From assembly GCF_008639165.1 (NCBI RefSeq), contig NZ_CP029197.1, positions 2,294,001-2,358,000 of the forward strand: a DNA stretch of 64,000 nucleotides. The letters are read 5' to 3'. Position numbers and translations under genes: made by a program. This document shows positions 6,823 through 12,925 of this stretch, one piece after another (the stretch's first letter is position 1; every line of letters begins with the position of its first letter). The notes under the pieces were generated by a model. The model saw only the letters and a list, made by a program, of their open reading frames with translations, ran no database searches and was not told the DNA's origin. The stretch is from Streptomyces venezuelae ATCC 10712. GTDB lineage: Bacteria > Actinomycetota > Actinomycetes > Streptomycetales > Streptomycetaceae.

Positions 6823-7209
6823 CTACTCTCCCTTCTTGGTCGCGCGGCTGTACTCGTGAGTGGCCTCACCTGCGTGCCGGGCCTCGCACGCGGCCTGCGC
6901 AGCGATCGCGCGGGCCACCTCGGCCTTCTCGTTCATCTTCGTCTTGCGGAAGTGCGTCAAGAGCACGATCCGTTTCCCAGGGGCCACCCAGTACGAGACC
7001 CGGTGCGCCTGCGTGCCCAGGTTGAAGCGGAGCTCCCACGTCTTGCCGCCGAGGTGCTTGCAGTACGGGCCGCGCAGGGTCTCGACCTGCTCGGCCAGCA
7101 TCCCGACCGCGAAATCCACGTGAGCGTGATGCCTGTCGATGAGACCAGTCATCCAGGAGACCACTTCGGGCTCCGCCTCCACCGCATACAGCTCCACCAT
7201 ACCTTTCAT
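6823..7209 (-). CDS. HigB/RelE-type toxin (phage Gp49-like, 128 aa)
   Basis: Family signatures are clear: LGGKTWELRFNLG, then HRVSYWVAPGKRIVLLTHF and KTKMNEKAEVARAIA, as in Gp49/HigB endoribonucleases that cleave mRNA on the ribosome. The toxin precedes the antitoxin, the order typical of higBA. ATG at 7209 is chosen because GAGG sits 8 nt upstream, inside the operator repeat; a second ATG at 7200 lacks a good site. The C-terminal 25 residues extend past the usual fold. Confidence 0.82.
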   Translation of the reverse strand: MKGMVELYAVEAEPEVVSWMTGLIDRHHAHVDFAVGMLAEQVETLRGPYCKHLGGKTWELRFNLGTQAHRVSYWVAPGKRIVLLTHFRKTKMNEKAEVARAIAAQAACEARHAGEATHEYSRATKKGE

Positions 7210-7233
7210 GGTATATACCTCGAAAGATATACC
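7210..7233 (-). promoter_or_regulatory. Operator repeat of the higBA-like pair
   Basis: GGTATAT (7210-7216) and ATATACC (7227-7233) form an inverted repeat directly before the toxin ATG. Read on the minus strand, GGTATAT occurs twice, 14 bp apart. The site is AT-rich in a GC-rich genome and contains the GAGG ribosome site, so repressor binding would block both transcription and start-site access. Confidence 0.6.
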
Positions 7234-7334
7234 CCAAACCTGCAGGTCACAAGCCGATCATGGCGAGACATCTGCGACCGGGTAGCACGACGAAGCCCGC
7301 CACCTCACGGTGGCGGGCTCGTTTGCGTGCGGCG

Positions 7335-7742
7335 TCAGGCGCCAAGCGTCTCGTCGAGGTACTCCTGCACTGGCCCGAACAGCCCCCACGGCACGTAGTC
7401 GGGGATCTCGTCCAGCCGGATCCACGCGACCTCGGCCAGCTCCTCCTCGTCGGCGACCCTGGCGTCGCCACCGACGACCTCGCAGGCGACATAGGACATG
7501 TGCCGGCCGGTCTGCGGGTGCACGCGCTCACCGAGCGACCGGACCGCCTTCACCTCCAGGTCGACCTCCTCGGCCGTCTCCCGGACCGCGGCCTGCTCGG
7601 CGGTCTCCCCGGCCTCGATGCCGCCGCCCGGGAACGCCCACAGCAGCTTCCCCTCCCGCTCCCGGCGCCTGATCATCAAGACACGGTCGTCCCTCGTGAT
7701 GATGGCCGTGGAGATGCCCTGCTCAGTCGTCTGCTCGGTCAC
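7335..7742 (-). CDS. Nudix hydrolase (135 aa)
   Basis: The protein has a near-complete Nudix box at residues 38-60 (GGGIEAGETAEQAAVRETAE followed by EVDL). The Gx5Ex7REx2EE core is intact, with Asp replacing the usual Gly after EE-x. This predicts Mg-dependent hydrolysis of a nucleoside diphosphate derivative. GTG at 7742 overlaps the stop of the upstream HTH-Nudix gene (GTGA), so the two form a coupled operon. Nudix genes are recurrent cargo of actinomycete integrative conjugative elements. The substrate is unknown. Confidence 0.85.
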   Translation of the reverse strand: MTEQTTEQGISTAIITRDDRVLMIRRREREGKLLWAFPGGGIEAGETAEQAAVRETAEEVDLEVKAVRSLGERVHPQTGRHMSYVACEVVGGDARVADEEELAEVAWIRLDEIPDYVPWGLFGPVQEYLDETLGA

Positions 7743-8365
7743 GCCAGTGCCTCCAGGATCGGCGGGTAGATCTGCTGCTCAGGGATGAAACGGGTCAGGT
7801 CAGCGCGCGGCACCCAAGCCACGTCGCTGTTCTCGTCGGGGTCTCGATTCTCGGCCTCGCCCATCAGGTGCTCCGCGAGGAAGTAGTCGACTAGGACCCC
7901 TGTCCGGGGGTGCACGCGTTCGCCGAGCCGTTGCCGGACCGCACACCGCACGCCGGTCTCCGCTCGGGTCTCCTCGACGGCGACCACCTCGGCCTTGCGG
8001 CCGGGCTTCACCGTGCCAGCTGGGAACTGCCAGGTGAGGGCATCGTCGCCCCGTCGGCAGACCAGGAGCACATCGGCGCCCCTGGTTACGACCGCGACCG
8101 CCACGCGGAAAGCCTGCGCCTGAGCGGCACTTGGGGTCGGGCGGGATAAGGCGGCAAAGCGACGGATCACCGATGCGGGGGCCCTTTCGTAGGCGGTGTC
8201 GAGGAGCTGCTGGGTGTCGTTCTTCGGGATCTTGTCCGGTGCACTGTGCCAGCTGGCCACCGTGCGGACCCCAACATCGAGGTGCTCGGCGAACTGCTCG
8301 TTGGTCATCCGGAGAGCCTGCTGCAGGGCGCACGCCGTGCGGCCAGTCCAGGTCACGACTTCCAC
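7739..8365 (-). CDS. HTH protein with degenerate Nudix domain (208 aa)
   Basis: GTG at 8365 has GAGGGG upstream; an in-frame start at 8464 would add 33 residues of low-quality sequence. Residues 10-75 form an XRE-like HTH (MTNEQFAEHLDVGVRTVASW). Residues 85-208 are a Nudix fold (VAVAVVTRGADVLLVCRRGD, then WQFPAGTVKPGRKAE). The box is altered: Arg replaces the first Glu, EE replaces RE, and AE replaces the EE pair. Loss of these metal-binding acids suggests a ligand-sensing rather than catalytic role, comparable in idea to NrtR regulators, though the domain order differs. It is coupled to the canonical Nudix gene. Confidence 0.75.
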   Translation of the reverse strand: MEVVTWTGRTACALQQALRMTNEQFAEHLDVGVRTVASWHSAPDKIPKNDTQQLLDTAYERAPASVIRRFAALSRPTPSAAQAQAFRVAVAVVTRGADVLLVCRRGDDALTWQFPAGTVKPGRKAEVVAVEETRAETGVRCAVRQRLGERVHPRTGVLVDYFLAEHLMGEAENRDPDENSDVAWVPRADLTRFIPEQQIYPPILEALA

Positions 8366-8461
8366 TGTCCGCCCCTCGCGAGATCGAATCCGAGATCTTG
8401 CACTGTCGCTGCGCTCGCGCTGCATCGGCATCGCACTGGGCGGCCATGGCTTGAGTGCCTC

Positions 8462-8485
8462 CATGCCGGTTGACTTTCAGGCATG
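8462..8485 (-). promoter_or_regulatory. Inverted repeat upstream of the Nudix operon
   Basis: CATGCC (8462-8467) and GGCATG (8480-8485) form a 6-bp inverted repeat with a 12-bp spacer, about 100 bp upstream of the HTH-Nudix start and just past the stop of the 8498-8740 gene. It is a candidate operator for the HTH-Nudix protein. No clear promoter hexamers were found on the minus strand. Confidence 0.35.
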
Positions 8486-8497
8486 AGGAAAACGCTG

Positions 8498-8740
8498 CTA
8501 CCGAGAGGCGCGCGAGATCTGCTCCGCTCGCGAGCCGGTGACCCCAAGGAGCACCCCCACCTGGTTCCAGGAGCGACCTTCGTGGAGCTCCATCACCGCG
8601 TCGGCCTTGGCCTTCTTGATGTCCGAGGCAAGGAGCTTGCCGAGCTCGTCGAGCTTCTTGAAGCGGTCGGCAGGGCCATCGGTCAGAGCGGCCAGATCGC
8701 TGATCAGCGCCGCGCGCTGCTGCTCGAGGAGTTCGGTCAT
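8498..8740 (-). CDS. Small HTH regulator (80 aa)
   Basis: ATG at 8740. The N-terminal half is a helical, possibly coiled, dimerisation region (MTELLEQQRAALISDLAAL). The C-terminal end holds an HTH (MELHEGRSWNQVGVLLGVTG, then SRAEQISRA) like sigma-region-4 or KorB/ParB-type HTHs. It is transcribed divergently from the operon starting at 8978. The intervening 237 bp contain a consensus-like promoter flanked by two identical-arm palindromes, so it is the best candidate for the switch controlling the transfer and structural genes. Confidence 0.72.
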   Translation of the reverse strand: MTELLEQQRAALISDLAALTDGPADRFKKLDELGKLLASDIKKAKADAVMELHEGRSWNQVGVLLGVTGSRAEQISRASR

Positions 8741-8772
8741 GAGGTGAGCGTAGGGAACTTCTCGACTCGCTA

Positions 8773-8786
8773 CAAGCTTCTGCTTG
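8773..8786. promoter_or_regulatory. Operator palindrome 1, CAAGC-N4-GCTTG
   Basis: The 14-bp palindrome CAAGCTTCTGCTTG overlaps the -35 hexamer of the + strand promoter at 8784. The same arms recur at 8832-8845. A dimeric HTH protein, perhaps the product of 8498-8740, is the likely ligand. Confidence 0.55.
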
Positions 8787-8812
8787 ACGGGGATTCGCGA
8801 GAGCCCTACTGT
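8784..8812 (+). promoter_or_regulatory. Sigma-70 (HrdB-like) promoter
   Basis: TTGACG (8784-8789), a 17-bp spacer and TACTGT (8807-8812) closely fit the principal sigma factor consensus of Streptomyces. It points towards the + strand operon beginning at 8978, leaving a leader of about 160 nt that contains a second palindrome and a hairpin. Confidence 0.7.
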
Positions 8813-8831
8813 CTTCCTCAGCGACAGGCTC

Positions 8832-8845
8832 CAAGCAAACGCTTG
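8832..8845. promoter_or_regulatory. Operator palindrome 2, CAAGC-N4-GCTTG
   Basis: CAAGCAAACGCTTG repeats the arms of the palindrome at 8773 with a different 4-bp centre, 59 bp away centre to centre, downstream of the predicted transcription start. Paired sites upstream and downstream of a promoter are typical of repressor cooperativity or roadblock control. Confidence 0.55.
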
Positions 8846-8908
8846 AAGTTGGTCATAGCCCACTCTCACCGGACCCAGTCCGCGGGCGACATCACAACAG
8901 AACAGAAC

Positions 8909-8946
8909 GGGCCGGACACTGCGACTCTCACATCGCAGGCCGGCCC
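8909..8946 (+). promoter_or_regulatory. Leader hairpin
   Basis: GGGCCGG (8909-8915) and CCGGCCC (8940-8946) pair across 24 nt; the right arm ends about 31 bp before the ATG at 8978. Within the loop, TGCGA and TCGCA can also pair, giving a longer structure. It may act as an attenuator in the leader of the transfer operon. Confidence 0.4.
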
Positions 8947-8977
8947 CACCACGAGGAATCTCTGAAGGGTCACCCTC

Positions 8978-9292
8978 ATGGCTACGCAGAAGTCTAGCGG
9001 CACCCGTGTGCCCGCTGCCTCGAACACCCTCACCGTCGACCGCCTCCTCTCGGCCCCGCTGTCGGAGCTGCTGGCGGAGGTAGGCGCCGAGCTGATCGAC
9101 GCCCCGGCGACCGACGAGGCCCTCGGCCGGATCGAGGGCCGCCTCGGCGCCGCCCGTCTGACGATGCCGACCGGCCGCTCGGCTTTCGAGCGCGACACCG
9201 TGATCCGCATCCTCGTCGGCAAGCTGGCCGGCGCCCCGATGCGCCCGGTCCCGCCGTCGCTGGATGTCCGCACCTACGGCGGTGCGAAGTGA
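8978..9292 (+). CDS. Hypothetical protein (104 aa), first gene of the transfer operon
   Basis: ATG at 8978 with GAAGGGT upstream. The Ala/Leu-rich protein has helices (VDRLLSAPLSELLAEVGAEL, then EALGRIEGRLGAARLTM) and no recognised domain. As first gene behind the regulated promoter it may be an early regulator or adaptor, which is inference only. It is coupled to the next gene by a 4-bp overlap. Confidence 0.65.
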   Translation: MATQKSSGTRVPAASNTLTVDRLLSAPLSELLAEVGAELIDAPATDEALGRIEGRLGAARLTMPTGRSAFERDTVIRILVGKLAGAPMRPVPPSLDVRTYGGAK

Positions 9293-9453
9293 CCGCCCCC
9301 GCGGTTGAGGCCGCCACCGTCCCGGCTCCGCGTCGTCTGATCGCGGTCGGCCGCAAGAAGGGCAGCGGGTCGATCGTGATGGAGTACCCGCCGATGTCCG
9401 AGGCCGACAAGGCCGCGCACGCCGCCGCCTCCTTTGTCCGCAAGGGTCGGTGA
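9289..9453 (+). CDS. Tiny hypothetical protein (54 aa)
   Basis: GTG at 9289 overlaps the previous stop and the stop at 9451-9453 overlaps a further GTG at 9450. The protein has a basic centre (RRLIAVGRKKGSGSIVMEYP) and an Ala-rich tail. The overlaps on both sides and the GC-third bias support it as real. No family is recognised. Confidence 0.5.
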   Translation: MTAPAVEAATVPAPRRLIAVGRKKGSGSIVMEYPPMSEADKAAHAAASFVRKGR

Positions 9454-9587
9454 TCGCCGTGTCGGACATCGCCGAGCAGCAGGCCGCCGAGGCTCTCGCC
9501 CAGCAGCGGATCCAGGCCGCCATGCAGGCTGCCGCCGACGCCGAGGCCGCTCGCCAGGCCCGGCTCGCCGCCGAAGCCCAGCGCTAG
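9450..9587 (+). CDS. Tiny Ala/Gln-rich helical protein (45 aa)
   Basis: GTG at 9450 (or GTG at 9459) to TAG at 9585. The product is one continuous Ala/Gln/Glu-rich helix (DIAEQQAAEALAQQRIQAAM). It is supported by coupling to the gene before it and by codon bias. The function is unknown. Confidence 0.42.
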   Translation: MIAVSDIAEQQAAEALAQQRIQAAMQAAADAEAARQARLAAEAQR

Positions 9588-9662
9588 CACCCCCTCCTCT
9601 TCCGGACAGGCCGCCGTGCGGCGCGCCTGGACCGCCCCCAAGCCACAGCCAGGGAGACACCC

Positions 9663-10067
9663 ATGTCCCGCTCGGAACCCAAGGCGGAGATTGACGTCGT
9701 GGTCATCTCCTTCGGGTACGGCCACGAGGCCGCCCCCGACGCCACGATCACCCTCGACCTGCGGCACGCGTTCCGTGACCCGCACGTCGACCCCCGGCTC
9801 CGCTACATGACCGCTGTCGACCGTCCGGTCCGCAAGGCCGTCCTGCGTACCCCGGGTATCCGGGCGCTGCTCAAGGCGACCGTGGGCCAGGTCCTCGCCT
9901 TCCGCAAGGGCCCGTCCGCCGGCCAGGTCGTCGTCGCCGTTGGATGCGTCGGCGGCCGGCACAGGAGCGCGACGACTGCCCACTACCTCGCCCGCCGTCT
10001 GCGCCGCCGCGGCCTGTTGGTCGATGTGCAGCACAGGGACCTGGCGAAGCCGGTTCTCACCCGCTAG
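9663..10067 (+). CDS. Stand-alone RapZ C-terminal-like protein (134 aa)
   Basis: ATG at 9663 with AGGGAG upstream. The order of motifs follows the C-terminal domain of RapZ: FGYGHEAAPDA, then LDLRHAFRDPHVD, then VAVGCVGGRHRSATTAHYLA, then QHRDL. The N-terminal P-loop kinase-like domain of RapZ is absent. In E. coli the RapZ C-domain binds sRNA and glucosamine-6-phosphate; in actinobacteria the full protein sits beside whiA. A separate C-domain in a mobile element may bind nucleotide sugar, RNA or phosphate. The fold assignment is good, the role unknown. Confidence 0.75.
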   Translation: MSRSEPKAEIDVVVISFGYGHEAAPDATITLDLRHAFRDPHVDPRLRYMTAVDRPVRKAVLRTPGIRALLKATVGQVLAFRKGPSAGQVVVAVGCVGGRHRSATTAHYLARRLRRRGLLVDVQHRDLAKPVLTR

Positions 10068-10172
10068 CCCCGTCCATCCCCCTCTAGCCGCCGGGGCCGG
10101 CGGTCCATCCCCCTGCTGCCGGCCCCGGCTACCCACCCCATCCCGCACCTCTGCCACAAGGAGAGATTTGCC

Positions 10173-10385
10173 ATGTCCAAGTCCAGGCTCATCGCCGGCA
10201 CGACCTACGACTGGATGGTTACCAGCCAGGTCGGCCAGATTCGGCAGGAGCACTGGGGGCACGTCCTCGGATCAGGAGAGACCGAGGACGAGCAGCTCGA
10301 GCACATCCGTCGGGTCTGCGCTGAGCGGCGGCATGTCCCCCTCTCGGAGATCCGGATCGTGAGCGCGGTCTTCACTCCGCGCTAG
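10173..10385 (+). CDS. Hypothetical protein (70 aa)
   Basis: ATG at 10173 with AAGGAG 8 nt upstream. Compact alpha/beta pattern: TYDWMVTSQVGQIRQEHW, then a helix (DEQLEHIRRVCAERR) and a strand (SEIRIVSAVFTP). No family recognised. Confidence 0.6.
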   Translation: MSKSRLIAGTTYDWMVTSQVGQIRQEHWGHVLGSGETEDEQLEHIRRVCAERRHVPLSEIRIVSAVFTPR

Positions 10386-10408
10386 CTGTGGGAGCTCCGA
10401 CTTCCCCA

Positions 10409-10454
10409 GCCCCGGACCCGGCGTGACGCTGCCGGATCGAATCCGGCCCGGGGC
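10409..10454 (+). other. tRNA-like acceptor/T-arm structure
   Basis: GCCCCGG (10409-10415) pairs with CCGGGGC (10448-10454), and inside it GCCGG-ATCGAAT-CCGGC (10431-10447) looks exactly like a T-arm. The intervening 15 nt are too few for D and anticodon arms, so this is not a functional tRNA. It may be a tRNA relic, a tRNA-mimic processing signal or simply a terminator. Confidence 0.35.
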
Positions 10455-10493
10455 ACTCCACCCGGCCACCCCGCTCACCTGAAGGAGCACGCC

Positions 10494-10721
10494 ATGCCCG
10501 CTCTCGTCCTGATCCCGTCCGATGGCCCGTCCGAGCAGCTCGCCGAGGTCGAGGCGTCGGTCCGCGCCGGCGTCATCACCGACTACCTGGCCGCCCTGCG
10601 TACCGGCAGCGTCCTCGACCGGTTCGCCGCCGAGTACCTGGCCGAGCGGATCGACGAGTCCACCCCCGACGGCCCGCGGCTTCGCGACGAGCTCGACGCC
10701 CTCCGCAACCTCGCCGCCTGA
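10494..10721 (+). CDS. Hypothetical protein (75 aa)
   Basis: ATG at 10494 with AAGGAG upstream. Mostly helical (EQLAEVEASVRAGVITDYLA, then LDRFAAEYLAERIDE). No family recognised. Its TGA overlaps the ATG of the next gene by one base. Confidence 0.6.
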   Translation: MPALVLIPSDGPSEQLAEVEASVRAGVITDYLAALRTGSVLDRFAAEYLAERIDESTPDGPRLRDELDALRNLAA

Positions 10722-10879
10722 TGGTCACCGCCGACCAGGCACTCGCCGCGGCCTGCGCAGGCCTCGCCGTCCTGTCGGTCAAGCAGCAGCAGGGAGACCC
10801 GGAAGCCGGCGCCCAGATCGAAGCCCTGAACGATGCCGCCGCCCTGATCGCCCGAGACATTCGAGAGGAGTCCCAGTGA
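10721..10879 (+). CDS. Tiny helical protein (52 aa)
   Basis: ATG at 10721 overlaps the preceding stop and its own stop overlaps the GTG at 10876. The product is Ala-rich and helical (ADQALAAACAGLAVLSVKQQ). It is accepted because both ends are coupled to neighbours in one operon. Confidence 0.5.
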   Translation: MVTADQALAAACAGLAVLSVKQQQGDPEAGAQIEALNDAAALIARDIREESQ

Positions 10880-11415
10880 GCAACGTGTGGCGTGACGCCC
10901 GCACGATCGCCGACCTCGGTCAGAACATGGCCGGTTGGCTGGAGGGCCGGATTTCGTCCTGGCCCGGGTACGACGGCCCGTTCGGGCAGGAGGAGACGGG
11001 TGGCGCCCGTCATCTCGTCCCCACCCTGATCGCCCTGAATCGGGCCGGGTTCGTCACCGTCGCCTCCCAGCCCGGCGAGATCGGCGGCGGCTACCGGCAG
11101 CGGGCCTGCGTCGAAGGTGTCGTCCACGACCACAGCCCGCTCCTCGACCGGCTCCTCGCCTTGCAGGACCAGGGGCTGACCGTGGTCCGCGGCTGGCCGA
11201 AGCGCCAGATCGTCCTCACCGAGGACGCCCGCCGCCCGGTCACCACGATCGGCGGCTGGCGGATGCGCCGTAACGACATCCACGCCACGTGGCGCGGAGT
11301 GGGCAGTCAGGCACTTCGCGAGCTGAAGGAGCACGGCGCCAGGCTCCACATCATCGATACCGAATGGGGCCGCGACGACCGGCTGTGGCCCGCGCTGGCG
11401 GGAGCGGTCCGGTGA
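10876..11415 (+). CDS. DUF6919-like protein (179 aa)
   Basis: GTG at 10876. The protein resembles a Streptomyces family (DUF6919) by the order of RTIADLGQNMAGWLEGRI, then GARHLVPTLIALNRAGFVT, then SQPG and a basic segment (GWPKRQIVLTEDARRP). Members are widespread in Streptomyces plasmids and elements, with unknown function. It overlaps the next gene by 4 bp and lies three genes upstream of the FtsK-like translocase. Confidence 0.7.
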   Translation: MSNVWRDARTIADLGQNMAGWLEGRISSWPGYDGPFGQEETGGARHLVPTLIALNRAGFVTVASQPGEIGGGYRQRACVEGVVHDHSPLLDRLLALQDQGLTVVRGWPKRQIVLTEDARRPVTTIGGWRMRRNDIHATWRGVGSQALRELKEHGARLHIIDTEWGRDDRLWPALAGAVR

Positions 11416-11630
11416 GCCTCGGCTGGCTGATCGGCCTCACCCGCGCCAGGGTCTTCCTGATCTTCACCGGTCTGGCATGGCTCGTCGGCCTTCAGGTCCC
11501 GTTCCTCACCCGCCTCGCCCTCGTCCTCCTCGCCGCCGTCGCGGTCGCCTTCGACGGCTTCCTCGACAACCAGCGCACCCGCACCCCCACCCAGACCACC
11601 ACCATCCCGCCGCAGCGCACCCCCGCCTAA
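11412..11630 (+). CDS. Small two-span membrane protein (72 aa)
   Basis: GTG at 11412. Two hydrophobic segments, roughly residues 12-30 (VFLIFTGLAWLVGL) and 33-50 (LALVLLAAVAVAFDG), precede a Thr/Pro-rich tail. Small membrane proteins directly upstream of the translocase gene are typical of spread (Spd) genes in Streptomyces conjugative elements, which help move DNA between mycelial compartments. That role is inferred from context. Confidence 0.6.
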   Translation: MSLGWLIGLTRARVFLIFTGLAWLVGLQVPFLTRLALVLLAAVAVAFDGFLDNQRTRTPTQTTTIPPQRTPA

Positions 11631-11650
11631 CCCGGAAGGAAGCGATCACC

Positions 11651-12925
11651 GTGAGCATCACGCCCCTCGACAAGGTCAACGGCCACGTGCTGCCCGAGAC
11701 CTCGCACGCCGAGTCGTGGGCGCGGGCCGGCATTGCAGACGCCGAAGCCGAGAAGATCCGCGCACTCACCGCCGCCGAGGTGGAAGACCGCCGGATCAAG
11801 GCCGAAGCCGAAGCCGACGCCATCCGCATCAAGGCCACCGAGGAAGCCGTGCGGCAGCGTCTCGCCAACGAGCGAGCCGCGCTCCGCTTCGAGCGAGAGA
11901 AGGCCACCGAACTCGCGAAGATCGCCGAGGCAAACCGGAAGAAGGAAGCCGAGGAACGCGCCGCAGCCGAAGAGCGAGAGCAGGCCGAAGCCGCCAAGCA
12001 AGCCGAAGCCGCCACCGCCCAGGCCGTCGAGACCGCCACCGGCCGCTGGAGGAACACCGCCAAGGGCTTCTACGCCCTGTGCGCCGCCGTCGCCCTCCCC
12101 GTCCAGATGGCCGCCTTCTACAAGCCCGACGCCAAGTACCTCCTCGTCGCCCCGGTCTTCATCGAGGTGATCGCCCTCGTCGCCCTCGTCGGCGCCGCCG
12201 CCGCAGTCACTGCCGGGCGCCCGCACTGGCACTACCGGCTCGTCGCCTGGGGCGGCGCGCTCACCGCCGCAACGATCAACATCGTGCACGGCCTGGAGGC
12301 GTTCGACCCGGCCACCGCGTTCGGTACCGCGCTCGCCTCGATCGCCGGCCCCGGCATGTGGGACCTCCACGAGCACGGCCGCATCGCCCGCCGCGACGGC
12401 ACCCTCACCTGGCGGCAACGACGCGCCGAGGAGAAGGCCTGCCGCAAGGCAGCCGCCGAGAAGTCGGCTGCGGACAAGCAGGCAGCGGCTGAGCAGGAGG
12501 CCGCACGCAAGGCGGCCGAGGAGCGGGACCAGGAGTTGGCCACCCAGCGCGAGAAGCACTTCCCGAAGGTGTGGCAGCACGCCGTCAAGCTCGCGGCCGC
12601 GCTCGGCGAGACCACCGTCACCGACGCTGTCTGGAAGCGCGCGCACAACGACATCGAAGGCACCGACCCGAGCGAGTCCGTCGACATCATCCGCGGCCGC
12701 AACGCAGCCGCCCGGCGCGTCCTCGCGGCCCGCTCCGAAGCCCCCGGCGAGAAGCCCGTCAAGGTCACGAACGCCCAGCGTGCGCCTCAAATGCCCCCTG
12801 CCCGGCACCCGGGCCCGAAGGCTCGTGCCACGCGCCGCGCCGGAGACACCCCGAAGTACGCGGCAGTCGCCCGCCGGCAGGCAGCGATCACCGCCCGCGA
12901 GGCCGCCAAGAAGGAGGAGCAGTGA
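11651..12925 (+). CDS. DUF2637-like membrane protein with coiled coil (424 aa)
   Basis: GTG at 11651. Residues 20-130 form a long charged helix rich in Ala/Glu/Arg/Lys. About four hydrophobic segments follow (FYALCAAVALPVQMAAFY, then FIEVIALVALVGAAAAV, then WGGALTAATINIVHGL and FGTALASIAGPGM), with the DUF2637-type pattern ending in LHEHG. A second charged helix and a basic tail close the protein. DUF2637 proteins are common in Streptomyces conjugative plasmids and AICEs, near the tra gene. It overlaps the translocase gene by 4 bp, which supports a joint role in DNA transfer at the membrane. Confidence 0.75.
   Translation: MSITPLDKVNGHVLPETSHAESWARAGIADAEAEKIRALTAAEVEDRRIKAEAEADAIRIKATEEAVRQRLANERAALRFEREKATELAKIAEANRKKEAEERAAAEEREQAEAAKQAEAATAQAVETATGRWRNTAKGFYALCAAVALPVQMAAFYKPDAKYLLVAPVFIEVIALVALVGAAAAVTAGRPHWHYRLVAWGGALTAATINIVHGLEAFDPATAFGTALASIAGPGMWDLHEHGRIARRDGTLTWRQRRAEEKACRKAAAEKSAADKQAAAEQEAARKAAEERDQELATQREKHFPKVWQHAVKLAAALGETTVTDAVWKRAHNDIEGTDPSESVDIIRGRNAAARRVLAARSEAPGEKPVKVTNAQRAPQMPPARHPGPKARATRRAGDTPKYAAVARRQAAITAREAAKKEEQ

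Noticed and set aside
10409..10454. Functional tRNA gene
   Set aside because: Only acceptor and T-arm pairings exist; there is no room for D and anticodon arms.
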